A stretch of DNA of 64,000 nucleotides. Source: Bacillota bacterium. GTDB taxonomy: Bacteria; Bacillota; Clostridia; Lachnospirales; Lachnospiraceae. A model generated the notes under the pieces. It was given only the letters and a program-made list of their open reading frames with translations. It searched no databases and had not been told where the DNA came from. Positions 48,638-57,427 of the stretch are shown in pieces (the stretch's first letter is position 1; each line of letters begins with the position of its first letter). A program made the translations under genes and the position numbers. The DNA is taken from positions 1-64,000 of the forward strand of contig JAEYOY010000010.1 in assembly GCA_023411215.1 (NCBI GenBank). Direction: 5' to 3'.

Positions 48638-50812
48638 ATGAATTATGCCATTGAACCTACATCAACAAATCTTTTGATAATTGTGACGGTAATGATTATC
48701 ATTAACTTACTTTTATATAAGATTAAATTTAATTTTGATTATTTGATTTATGCAAATGTATTCTTGCTTTTTATTGCATTAATAGAACCATCACCATCGG
48801 ACCTTTTATCTATATCTCTTCTAATATTCTGCATTAAGGAGAAGAAATTTACCTATCAAAAGTATAGTAAAATGAGAGTCGTAATCTGGTTCATGTTATC
48901 CTATATAGCTGTAATATCCTTGTCTCTTCTGAATATTAATGATTATTATGTGGGTTTACGCTTTTATGGAATTACATTATATTTAATGGTGTATAGCTTA
49001 CTCATCTTTTTCTATACAGACAAAAATAATTATATTAATATCATACGAATTTATATTATATCGAGTACTGTGGCTGCTTGCTTAGGTATCATCGGATATA
49101 TGGGCTTTTTTGCGGATTATCTCTTATTTGATGCGTATAGAGTCAAATCTTTATTTAAAGATCCTAATGTCTTCGGCGCTTATTTATACCCGGCGATTAT
49201 TCTGCTGATTGGAGATTATAGGTCTCAGACATTATTTCCGAAGGGAAATAAAATACTAGAAAAAATAAAACTATTTAAATATGTAAGTTATAGTGCTTTA
49301 CGCAATACAATTCTGATTACTATTAATATCATAGGGGTTATCATCTCTTATTCCAGGGGTGCCTGGGTTTCGTTAGCGACCGGAATCCTGCTACTGATGT
49401 TAATAAATATAAAACGAATTGATTATAAAAAAATACTACTTTATCTTGGCATTATAATATCAATAGGTTTGGTATTATGGTATAGATTTTTTAGCTTTGC
49501 CACAAAGGATTTTTTTCTAGAACGCTTAAGTATCAGGGCATATGATTCGGATCGATTTGCAGTACAGCTGATTGGTTTTACTAAGGCTCTGGATCATGTC
49601 TTTGGATATGGACCGGGACAGTATGAACATGTCTTAACTGGAATAATAGGAGAAGAATATTCAGCGCATAGCTTATATGCCAGAGCTATTCTGGAAAATG
49701 GCATATTTGGCTTTTTATTACTGATTATTGTTTTGGGATTTGTGATTATAAAATTGTTTCGAGCTCGCAAAACCGAAAATCTTCCATATGTAAATTCTGC
49801 CTACCTTTCAATATTAATCTCTTTACTAATTAATAGCCTGGTAATTGATACTCTTCATTGGAGACATCTGTGGCTCTTTTACGGATTATGTATATCCTAT
49901 TTAAGTGATTATCAAAAAGCTCATAATCGCAGTTGGAAAGAGGATATTAATCTGCTTAAAGCTTATTTATGTAATGCAAAGATTGCTTTGAAAGCTGTAA
50001 TATATGTTCTGATTAGGAATCTGTTAGCAGTGATTGGATTATTATTACATTCTGATAAGAAGAATGGTCAGGAAATTATTATTTTAATGTATCATAGGGT
50101 AAATGACCAAGTAAATCAGGCAATAGCGGTGAAAGAGAAGAGATTTCACTGGCAGATGGAATATCTTACGAAAAAGGGTTATGTAGTCATCTCAATGGAT
50201 GAAGCTTATCAAAAGATAAAAGATAAAAACATTGATAAAAAATATATTGTACTTACCTTTGATGATGGATATGAAGATTTATATGAGACTGCTTATCCTG
50301 TCTTGAAGAAATACAATTATCCTGCCATTCTATATCTGGTTCCGGGATATATCGAAGCGGACAAAGGTTTTGACTGGGATCAAGATCCCAGTCAAGGTAA
50401 ATTACTGAACTGGGAACAGATTAAGAAATTAGAGGAAGAATCCTTAATTAAGTTTGGTTCACATACCTTAAATCACTTCGATATCAATCTCTTGGATACT
50501 ACAACTCTTAGAAATGAATTGGAAGAATCAAAGAAAATACTGGAAGAAAAATTAGAAACCAAAATAATTCATTTTGCCTATCCGAAAGGAATCTATGATG
50601 TAAGTACTGAGAAAATATTGAGTGAATTCTATGAAACCGGAGTTTTGATCTATAAGGGTGTAACAATTAATAACCAAATAGAGCCGGAGGATTATTTCAG
50701 ACTAAAGCGTATGCCTATTTACCGAAGTGATGGAAAGTTTATGTTTATGGCCAGATTAAAGGGTTGGATCTGGCTTGAGGAGATTATAAGAAAAAAACTC
50801 AGAGCTTATTGA
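48638..50812 (+). CDS. Fusion of O-antigen ligase/Wzy-like polymerase with NodB polysaccharide deacetylase
   Basis: One uninterrupted frame of 724 residues joins two proteins usually encoded apart. Residues about 1-425 are a multi-helix membrane region of the Wzy/WaaL class: a Wzy_C-like core with IISYSRGAWVSLATGILLLM and the large loop ending HSLYARAILENGIFGFLLLI. Residues about 480-720 are a NodB deacetylase: ILMYHRVND, LTFDDGYEDLYETAYPVLKK, SHTLNHFDIN, and HFAYPKGIYD. I start at the ATG at 48638 with GAGGTG just ahead; the TTG at 48626 overlaps that site. It heads the exopolysaccharide locus, so chains could be polymerised and deacetylated by one protein. The topology of the deacetylase part is unknown. 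Confidence 0.85.
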   Translation: MNYAIEPTSTNLLIIVTVMIIINLLLYKIKFNFDYLIYANVFLLFIALIEPSPSDLLSISLLIFCIKEKKFTYQKYSKMRVVIWFMLSYIAVISLSLLNINDYYVGLRFYGITLYLMVYSLLIFFYTDKNNYINIIRIYIISSTVAACLGIIGYMGFFADYLLFDAYRVKSLFKDPNVFGAYLYPAIILLIGDYRSQTLFPKGNKILEKIKLFKYVSYSALRNTILITINIIGVIISYSRGAWVSLATGILLLMLINIKRIDYKKILLYLGIIISIGLVLWYRFFSFATKDFFLERLSIRAYDSDRFAVQLIGFTKALDHVFGYGPGQYEHVLTGIIGEEYSAHSLYARAILENGIFGFLLLIIVLGFVIIKLFRARKTENLPYVNSAYLSILISLLINSLVIDTLHWRHLWLFYGLCISYLSDYQKAHNRSWKEDINLLKAYLCNAKIALKAVIYVLIRNLLAVIGLLLHSDKKNGQEIIILMYHRVNDQVNQAIAVKEKRFHWQMEYLTKKGYVVISMDEAYQKIKDKNIDKKYIVLTFDDGYEDLYETAYPVLKKYNYPAILYLVPGYIEADKGFDWDQDPSQGKLLNWEQIKKLEEESLIKFGSHTLNHFDINLLDTTTLRNELEESKKILEEKLETKIIHFAYPKGIYDVSTEKILSEFYETGVLIYKGVTINNQIEPEDYFRLKRMPIYRSDGKFMFMARLKGWIWLEEIIRKKLRAY

Positions 50813-50820
50813 AACAATGA

Positions 50821-50871
50821 AAAGAGAAAGTTATATGCAGCGGTTTTACAGCATATAATTTTCTCTTTTTT
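50821..50871 (+). terminator. Terminator after the Wzy-NodB fusion
   Basis: AAAGAGAAAGTTATATGC (50821-50838) pairs with GCATATAATTTTCTCTTT (50851-50868), followed by TTT. Confidence 0.85.
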
Positions 50872-50936
50872 GAACTTTTTCGTTATTATAACATAATCTG
50901 TTATATATCGGTGTTTTATAAGTGTGGTGACATAAA

Positions 50937-52043
50937 TTGAATAAACTAAGAATATTACAGATAATCACGAAAGCAGACTGGGCTGGTGCACAAAGGGTAG
51001 TCTATGAGTTATGCAAATATATACAGGAAAATTATAGGAACGAGATAGAGCTTGAGGTAGCAGTTGGTGACAATGGGATTCTGGTAGAAAAGCTAAGAAA
51101 AATGGGTATAAAAGTTCATATACTCGATAGATTAAAGCATGATATCAATCCGATTGTTGATTATAAAGGCTATAAAGAAATAAAGAGTATTATTACCAAA
51201 GGTAAATACGATGTAGTACATTGCCATTCTACGAAAGCCGGAATTCTTGGCAGACTTGCAGCTTATGAATCAAAGGTTAAAAAGATTCTGTACACGGTGC
51301 ATGGTTTCTGGCCTATTCTTCAATATCATGGCTTGATGAGAAAAGCTGCTGTTATGATAGAAAGAGTGTTGGAAAAGCGAACAACGGATATGGTTTTTAT
51401 ATCAAAAAATGATATCCGGATTGCGAAGCAGTTCAAGCTTTATCACAAGGAAAAAACAAGTTTGATCTATAACTCCATAACAATACCGGATGTGATAAAG
51501 GGTACTTTAATATCAGAGTTGCATCTGAATGAAGAGGTAAGAATTATAGGGAATGTATCCCGAGTGAATGAGGTCAAAAATCCGACACGTTTCATTGAAA
51601 TCGCCAAAGAATACTATCAACTATATCCAAAGGAAAATACCGTATTTGTTTGGATCGGTGATGGTCCATTGATGGATCAGGTCACTCTTTTGGTAAAAGA
51701 ATATGGACTAACGAATCAGGTGTTCTTTATCGGTTTTCGAGATCATGCCGAACGTTACATGGTGGATTTTAATTTACTTCTTATGACTTCGATCATGGAA
51801 GGAATTCCGATCACCATCCTGGAAGCAAAGGAATTGAAAATACCGGTTCTGTCAACCGATGTCGGAGGTATCCGTGAAATAGTAGGAGAGAAAAATGTTT
51901 TTGAGCAAAACCAGATGAATCGAGATATAGCATTAAAATTAAATGAGGTTCCTGCTCCAATCCGTTTTACTAATCGAGCTATGGGTGAGAAATATGTAAA
52001 GCTATATTTAGCAGATAAAGAAGGACTCAATATATGGAAGTAA
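50937..52043 (+). CDS. Glycosyltransferase family 4
   Basis: 368 residues with GT-B fold. N-terminal domain: LRILQIITKADWAGAQRVVY and VVHCHSTKAGILGRLAA, as in EpsF/capsule-type GT4 enzymes. C-terminal domain: IGNVSRVNEVKNPTRFIEIA, VFVWIGDGPLMDQV and the donor-binding E-x7-E region MTSIMEGIPITILEAKELKI. It would add one sugar to the lipid-linked repeat unit in the cytoplasm. TTG start with a weak ribosome site. It overlaps the next gene by 10 bases, so translation is probably coupled. Confidence 0.92.
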   Translation: MNKLRILQIITKADWAGAQRVVYELCKYIQENYRNEIELEVAVGDNGILVEKLRKMGIKVHILDRLKHDINPIVDYKGYKEIKSIITKGKYDVVHCHSTKAGILGRLAAYESKVKKILYTVHGFWPILQYHGLMRKAAVMIERVLEKRTTDMVFISKNDIRIAKQFKLYHKEKTSLIYNSITIPDVIKGTLISELHLNEEVRIIGNVSRVNEVKNPTRFIEIAKEYYQLYPKENTVFVWIGDGPLMDQVTLLVKEYGLTNQVFFIGFRDHAERYMVDFNLLLMTSIMEGIPITILEAKELKIPVLSTDVGGIREIVGEKNVFEQNQMNRDIALKLNEVPAPIRFTNRAMGEKYVKLYLADKEGLNIWK

Positions 52044-53005
52044 AATTATCTGTTATCATACCAACTAAAAATAGACAGGTTATTCTAAAGAATATTCTTT
52101 CTTCCTTTATTTCACAAGAGATTTCATATCCGGTTGAATTTATTATTATCGATCAGACAGAGATATCAATGATGGAGAAGGAGCTTAATGTACTTAATGA
52201 AATTGCAGCTCATGTAGCAGAGAAAACCTTTGTAGTATATTATCATCTACCTGACTTATCAGGCCTAACCCAGGCTAGAAATTTCGGAATTGAAAAAGCA
52301 TCGGGGTGTTTTGTGCTTTTTTTAGATGATGATATTATCTTACTTCCAGGCTTTATAAAGGGAGTTATGGAAGGCTTTAAGAGAGGTTTTAACGGTGTAT
52401 CCGGGGTGTTGTTTGAAAATGTTGCAGATGAAGGGTGGATGAAAGAACTATATACGAATCTATTCTTTCGTGGTTATTTGAAGGATAAACGAAGAAGGAT
52501 TTACAGAAAATTCCATAAATACGGAATCTACACTAAGACAAATGTATTAAGTGGAGGTATAGCGGCTTATACGAAAGAGCTATTGGCAAATAATAAATTC
52601 GATGAGAATTTAATACGATATGCATTAGGTGAAGATAAAGAGTATTCAATGAGGGTTAGTTATCAAGGGGCAAAATTGGCGATATGCACCCGTGCAATTG
52701 CATACCATATGAAGCACCCGGTTGGAAAGCCTAATCTTTTCAATCGATATGAGGGAAAGACAGCCTTGATAAAATATTTACAATACAAGTTTTCAGGATT
52801 AATGAAGCGAAGGCTAATCATATCCACGATCTGGGCATTGATTGGTACCATTATGGATGCATTCATCAATTCTATAATAAAAAAGACAGTTGAACCTGTA
52901 AAAGGTGCTATATCCGGTCTGAAAAAGGCAAGTAAAAAGTTCGAGAATCTTGAGTTTATTAATAAGATAGAGCAATCACAGTTCGGCAAAAGTAGAATAT
53001 CTTAA
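52034..53005 (+). CDS. Glycosyltransferase family 2
   Basis: 323 residues with GT-A fold. VKLSVIIPTKNRQVILKNIL opens the nucleotide-binding region, LTQARNFGIEKASGCFVLFL DDDI carries the DxD-type metal motif (FLDDD), and ALGEDKEYSMRV holds the likely catalytic acid (ED). A basic, partly hydrophobic C-terminus may touch the membrane. It is the second glycosyltransferase of the exopolysaccharide locus and overlaps the GT4 gene. Donor and acceptor sugars are unknown. Confidence 0.92.
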   Translation: MEVKLSVIIPTKNRQVILKNILSSFISQEISYPVEFIIIDQTEISMMEKELNVLNEIAAHVAEKTFVVYYHLPDLSGLTQARNFGIEKASGCFVLFLDDDIILLPGFIKGVMEGFKRGFNGVSGVLFENVADEGWMKELYTNLFFRGYLKDKRRRIYRKFHKYGIYTKTNVLSGGIAAYTKELLANNKFDENLIRYALGEDKEYSMRVSYQGAKLAICTRAIAYHMKHPVGKPNLFNRYEGKTALIKYLQYKFSGLMKRRLIISTIWALIGTIMDAFINSIIKKTVEPVKGAISGLKKASKKFENLEFINKIEQSQFGKSRIS

Positions 53006-53040
53006 ATTTCAAAGAGAATGGCCGGAAATGAGGAAGCAAA

Positions 53041-54498
53041 GTGAAAGATCAGGCAATTTTGAATAAGGTTAGAAATGCTACCCTTTGGTCCACGGTTACT
53101 CAATTAGCCACAAAGCTTTTTTCTCCGCTCAGTAATATCATATTAGCTAGACTTTTATCCCCTGAAACCTTTGGAATTGTAGCAACCGTAATGATTATTA
53201 TAAGCTTTACTGATATATTCATTGACTCAGGCTTTCCCAAATACCTAATACAGCATGAATTTCATAATTTAGCGGAGGAAAAAGTATATGCTAATGTAGC
53301 ATTCTGGACAAATCTTGGGGTAGCGTTTTTTTTATGGTTTATCATTATTATATTTCAGCATCCGATTGCAACCATAGTCGGTAATTCCAGCTTGGACTAT
53401 GTGATAGCAATTGCGTGTATACAGTTACCTATCAATGCATTATCGAGCGTTCAAAGTGCTTTATTTACCAGAAGCTTTCAATACAAGGACATCTTTATAA
53501 TCAGGGTAATATCAGCCATTATCCCATTTATAGTAACAATTCCTTTAGCCTACCTAGGTTTGAGACACTGGTCTATTATCATCGGGTCAACTAGTGGTAT
53601 CATTTTTAGTACCGCTTTACTTACGATCAAATCGGATTGGAGACCTTTCTTATTTTATCGGATGAGTATTCTAAAAGAAATGTTATCCTTCAGCTCCTGG
53701 TCAATTTTAGAAGGTTTTTTTATATGGCTTACAACCTGGGTCGATATTATTGTGATCGGAAATGTATTCAGTGACTATTATCTTGGGCTTTATATGACCT
53801 CATATAATATGGTAAATGCATTGATGTCGTTGATAACGAGTGCAATAGCACCGGTACTCTTTGCTGCCTTATCTAGAATGCAAAATGATAAGATACTATT
53901 CTATTTTACCTTCTTAAAATATCAAAGGATGATCGCTTATTTCCTGCTTCCCATCGGCATTGGCATCTTTTTATATCGGGATATCGCTACTAATATAATC
54001 CTGGGGAAGAATTGGATGGAGGCAAGTAATATTATAGGAATCTTTGCATTAACTACAGCAATAAAAATATCTCTTGTAAATCTTAACAGTGAGGCACTAA
54101 AGGCGATCGGACAACCGAAATTATCTCTTGTTTTGCAGGTACTGGACTTAGGAATCATAGTTCCTGTCTGTATGATGAGCAAAGAATACGGATTTTGGTC
54201 ATTGGTATATGCCAGATCCTTTGCCAGACTTGATTTAATCATCCCCGGTCTGATACTAGTCAGTATCATCTTAAAATATAGAATTTGGATACTAATAAAA
54301 AACATATCCTTACCATTTTTATGTACCATTGTAATGTCATTATTAGCAATAGTGCTTAGACAGTTATATGCAAGTATAAGCGGGCAGCTTATTTCTATAG
54401 CAATCTGTGCATTACTCTATCTTTTGATGATAATTCTATGTGATAAAAGTGTTTTATACCAATTTTATGTATTTTATAATAAAAGAAGATATAAATAG
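53041..54498 (+). CDS. Polysaccharide flippase (Wzx/MOP superfamily)
   Basis: 485 residues with 12 to 14 membrane helices. The N-terminal ATLWSTVTQLATKLFSPLSN IILARLLSPETFGIVA is typical of the PST family (RfbX/WzxC-like). The C-terminal part ends with charged residues after the last helix (YNKRRYK). It would flip the lipid-linked repeat unit across the membrane for polymerisation by the Wzy-like protein. GTG start with a GAGGAA site. Order of genes (polymerase, GT4, GT2, flippase, priming transferase) gives a complete small Wzx/Wzy set. Confidence 0.92.
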   Translation: MKDQAILNKVRNATLWSTVTQLATKLFSPLSNIILARLLSPETFGIVATVMIIISFTDIFIDSGFPKYLIQHEFHNLAEEKVYANVAFWTNLGVAFFLWFIIIIFQHPIATIVGNSSLDYVIAIACIQLPINALSSVQSALFTRSFQYKDIFIIRVISAIIPFIVTIPLAYLGLRHWSIIIGSTSGIIFSTALLTIKSDWRPFLFYRMSILKEMLSFSSWSILEGFFIWLTTWVDIIVIGNVFSDYYLGLYMTSYNMVNALMSLITSAIAPVLFAALSRMQNDKILFYFTFLKYQRMIAYFLLPIGIGIFLYRDIATNIILGKNWMEASNIIGIFALTTAIKISLVNLNSEALKAIGQPKLSLVLQVLDLGIIVPVCMMSKEYGFWSLVYARSFARLDLIIPGLILVSIILKYRIWILIKNISLPFLCTIVMSLLAIVLRQLYASISGQLISIAICALLYLLMIILCDKSVLYQFYVFYNKRRYK

Positions 54499-54629
54499 TC
54501 TATCTTTTTTCCGAAAACACACTAAAGACTAATTTTGTGACATATTTCGCCATATTATCATATTCTATATTAGATATATTGTATTGAGATAACAACTCAA
54601 TTCACTATATCATGACAATAAATCGATAA

Positions 54630-55250
54630 ATGGTGAATATGATGAAAAAAGCTGACAGAAATTATTCCATTATTGTATATGAAGCATATAAGAGGGGCTT
54701 CGATATAATTTTCTGTCTTATCGCTCTTTTTTTTGCAATACCAATCATAATCGTTTTTTGTATCGCTATTATGATAGAGTCCCCCGGAGGTTGCTTCTAC
54801 TCACAGAAGAGAATGGGGAAAAATATGAGATGCTTTACTATATATAAATTAAGGTCCATGTATATAGATTCAGAAAAAAATGGTGCGGTATGGGCAGAAA
54901 AAGAAGATCCGAGAATTACGAAGGTGGGAAGAATAATACGGAAAGCAAGAATAGATGAGCTCCCACAGCTTATTAACATATTAAAGAATGATATGAGTCT
55001 TGTCGGACCAAGGCCGGAAAGGCCTGAATTTGTAGAGAAATTCAGGAAAGAAATTCCGAATTATAATAAGCGATTTAAGGTCAAAAGCGGCCTCACAGGG
55101 TTGGCACAGGTAGTGGGAGGTTATGAACTAACACCACAGGAGAAATTAGAAAAGGACATTTACTATATAGAAAATCAGTCCTTATGGTTGGACTTGATTA
55201 TAATCTTAAAAACAGTAGTCGTAGTTTTGACAGGAAAAGGGGCAAGATGA
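54630..55250 (+). CDS. Priming sugar-phosphate transferase (undecaprenyl-phosphate glycosyl-1-P transferase)
   Basis: 206 residues, the short monotopic form of this family. One reentrant hydrophobic helix at about residues 23-48 is followed by the catalytic region: GCFYSQKRMGKN, FTIYKLRSMYIDSE, ARIDELPQLINILKNDMSLV, and VGPRPERPEFV. The DE pair in ARIDELPQ and the PRP motif are catalytic hallmarks. It starts repeat-unit synthesis by moving a sugar phosphate onto undecaprenyl phosphate. Starts at 54630, 54639 or 54642 are possible; no strong ribosome site decides. ATTGAG-N7-CTCAAT (54583-54601) upstream is a possible operator. Confidence 0.93.
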   Translation: MVNMMKKADRNYSIIVYEAYKRGFDIIFCLIALFFAIPIIIVFCIAIMIESPGGCFYSQKRMGKNMRCFTIYKLRSMYIDSEKNGAVWAEKEDPRITKVGRIIRKARIDELPQLINILKNDMSLVGPRPERPEFVEKFRKEIPNYNKRFKVKSGLTGLAQVVGGYELTPQEKLEKDIYYIENQSLWLDLIIILKTVVVVLTGKGAR

Positions 55251-55280
55251 TTTCTTGTTACTTTTCCTGTCATGTTCATT

Positions 55281-55320
55281 CATGACAATAGAATGTTCGC
55301 GAAGTGTACTTTCTATCGTT
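55281..55320. repeat. Dispersed imperfect palindrome, copy 4
   Basis: CATGACAATAGAATGTTCGC followed by GAAGTGTACTTTCTATCGTT. Five differences in 40 from the copy at 4476-4515. It lies between the sugar transferase and the GNAT-like gene. Confidence 0.75.
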
Positions 55321-55405
55321 CATGACAAGTAAATTGATTTATCAATACATCTTGTATAAGTATAAAACCGATTAACCATCCGGCAAATAAGGGAGGTGCT
55401 TCGTC

Positions 55406-57274
55406 ATGATGCATAAGACAGAAAATAATTATCCGGTGGGTTCAAAAATACCTGAAATAAAAGTGATTAATTGTATGGAAGAATTAGCCGGTCATAAAGA
55501 GGAGTGGAAGAAAATACTCACAGATAATAGGAATAGTAATCCCTTTCTTGAATTTGACTGGATTGAAAACTGGTGGAATTTTTTTGGAAAAGGACATAGC
55601 CTATTTGTACTTGTTATGCAAATGCAAGACAGAATCGTTGGATTTTGCCCATTTATGATTATGCATCATCTATTTTTTCAGGAGATAGCATTCATCGGGT
55701 ATCCGGATGCCAGCTATATGGATTTTATTCTTGCCGGTGAAAATAGAGATCGGAGTATTGAGGCATCCTTGGATTATATCCAGAAATTGAGAGGCAGCTT
55801 CATTCTTCATCTACACGGTATACACGAGGAAGCTTACTCTGACAAAGTGCTAATAAATTATTTTAATCAAAACAAAGGTGGTTTCTTTGTAAGGAGCTTT
55901 GAAGACCCGTTTATTCCGATTGATAGAGATTTTACATCTTATTTAAAGAAACGCTCTAAGTATAGCTCCATTAAGACCTTAATAAGAAGCAGGATTAAAC
56001 TGGAAAGCGTCGCAAATGTAACATATAAGCAGTTGAGCGATTCAGAGTTTGATGACATCATTCATTTATATGAAAAGAAATGGAAGAAAAAATATGATGC
56101 CAGCAACTTTTTAAAAAGAAATCATCAAGATTTCTTTCGGACAATCGCTGATGATACGATCATGTCTTTTAGGGTAATGGCTTATGGGTTAAAGCTCGGA
56201 AACCGACTAATTGCGTTCATCTATGGCTTTCTATGCAATGGAACATATTATCTTTACCGTATTTCTCACGATAATGATTTCTCTGTATATGGTCCCGGTA
56301 AAATTATTCTTATGAAATTAATTGAAGACTGCTTTCAGAATAACATACTGGTTGTTGACCTTGGGCTAGGATATGCTAGGTATAAATCTGAATGGACGGA
56401 TGAAAAGAAAATCATCCACGAATACATGGCACCATTCGCATCTGGATATTCCCGATTATTTTTTTATAAGTATTTGGTAAGAAAAAAAGCAATTGATAAG
56501 CTTAAAAAAATGAGATTTTATGATACTTTGAAGGCATCTTTACTTGGCATAGGTCATTGCTTATACACAGGTGTTTATTATAGAGAAATAATCAATAACT
56601 TAATAAAATTTAAAAATGATGCAGTAAAATATAAGTTAATAGCTTTTCTTAAAAAAACAGCGAACAACCTATTTTTATATGAAGAGTACATGATATATGA
56701 AAAGGCATTTGATAACCCAGGGAATGATACCGGAATAAATAATCAATGTTCTACGGATACGAGTAATAAAGTTAACATGGATTTTATGGATATCGAATCG
56801 AATAGGAAAGATAATAACATAATCAATGAGGCTAACTTAAATGATCTCGATTTATTGTGCGAAATAATGACCGAGAAGCCGGTCGAGATTGTTCAGCACT
56901 TCTACAAAAAACAAAGATGTTTTCTGGTGGAGGAAGGGTGTAATAGAAAAAAATGCATTTGGATTAATTATAATGAGATAGAAATATCGGATATTAACAA
57001 TCACATCGAACTATCAGAAAGCAGCCTATATATTGATATGACTGAGGTTACTGTTAAGGAAGCTTCTATGAATAATCTCCTACAAATCATTAACAGTATT
57101 ATAAATATTATTTATGATGAAAAATATACAAATTTATTTATCGGTATAAAAGATAGGAAGGGATCACTGAAAACAATAATGATCAGTATTGGTTTTAAGC
57201 CTGCCCTACAAATAATACATAGGAAAATCTTATTTAAATCATACGTAAAAACACAAAAAAACAGACTAAGCTAA
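55406..57274 (+). CDS. GNAT-like (CelD/BcsL, FemAB-type) protein with a C-terminal second domain
   Basis: 622 residues, probably cytoplasmic. Residues about 20-360 match the CelD/Acetyltransf_6 class found in polysaccharide loci: EEWKKILTDNRNSNPFLEFD WIENWW, FIGYPDASYMDFILAG, KKRSKYSSIKTLIRSR, YLYRISHDNDFSVYGPGKII and LGLGYARYKSEWTDEKK. A helical linker and a Asn/Asp-rich stretch (about 410-450) follow. The last 150 residues contain NNLLQIINSIINIIYDEKYT and GSLKTIMISIGFKPALQIIH, the latter like the end of a GNAT domain, so a second acyltransferase-like module is possible. It may acylate the exopolysaccharide. GGGAGGTG site; ATG at 55406 or 55409. Confidence 0.78.
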   Translation: MMHKTENNYPVGSKIPEIKVINCMEELAGHKEEWKKILTDNRNSNPFLEFDWIENWWNFFGKGHSLFVLVMQMQDRIVGFCPFMIMHHLFFQEIAFIGYPDASYMDFILAGENRDRSIEASLDYIQKLRGSFILHLHGIHEEAYSDKVLINYFNQNKGGFFVRSFEDPFIPIDRDFTSYLKKRSKYSSIKTLIRSRIKLESVANVTYKQLSDSEFDDIIHLYEKKWKKKYDASNFLKRNHQDFFRTIADDTIMSFRVMAYGLKLGNRLIAFIYGFLCNGTYYLYRISHDNDFSVYGPGKIILMKLIEDCFQNNILVVDLGLGYARYKSEWTDEKKIIHEYMAPFASGYSRLFFYKYLVRKKAIDKLKKMRFYDTLKASLLGIGHCLYTGVYYREIINNLIKFKNDAVKYKLIAFLKKTANNLFLYEEYMIYEKAFDNPGNDTGINNQCSTDTSNKVNMDFMDIESNRKDNNIINEANLNDLDLLCEIMTEKPVEIVQHFYKKQRCFLVEEGCNRKKCIWINYNEIEISDINNHIELSESSLYIDMTEVTVKEASMNNLLQIINSIINIIYDEKYTNLFIGIKDRKGSLKTIMISIGFKPALQIIHRKILFKSYVKTQKNRLS

Positions 57275-57342
57275 TCCGCAAAATTAATAATTAATAGTGC
57301 ACCAGTCATGGGTTGATATGTCGTATAAGGCCGATTTGTTAA

Positions 57343-57412
57343 TTGTATCATTCTTAGTGTTAAGAATATAATGTAAAGAATGCTATGATATTGTTTCATT
57401 TTGTGAAACAAT
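57343..57412 (+). promoter_or_regulatory. Promoter and inverted repeat before the encapsulin gene
   Basis: TTGTAT (57343-57348), an 18-base spacer and TATAAT (57367-57372) form a promoter. A perfect inverted repeat, ATTGTTTCA-TTTTG-TGAAACAAT (57390-57412), begins about 11 bases after the expected transcript start and ends 3 bases before the AGAGG ribosome site. It could be a repressor operator or an mRNA hairpin controlling the shell gene. Confidence 0.6.
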
Positions 57413-57427
57413 GAAAGAGGTGTAAAA

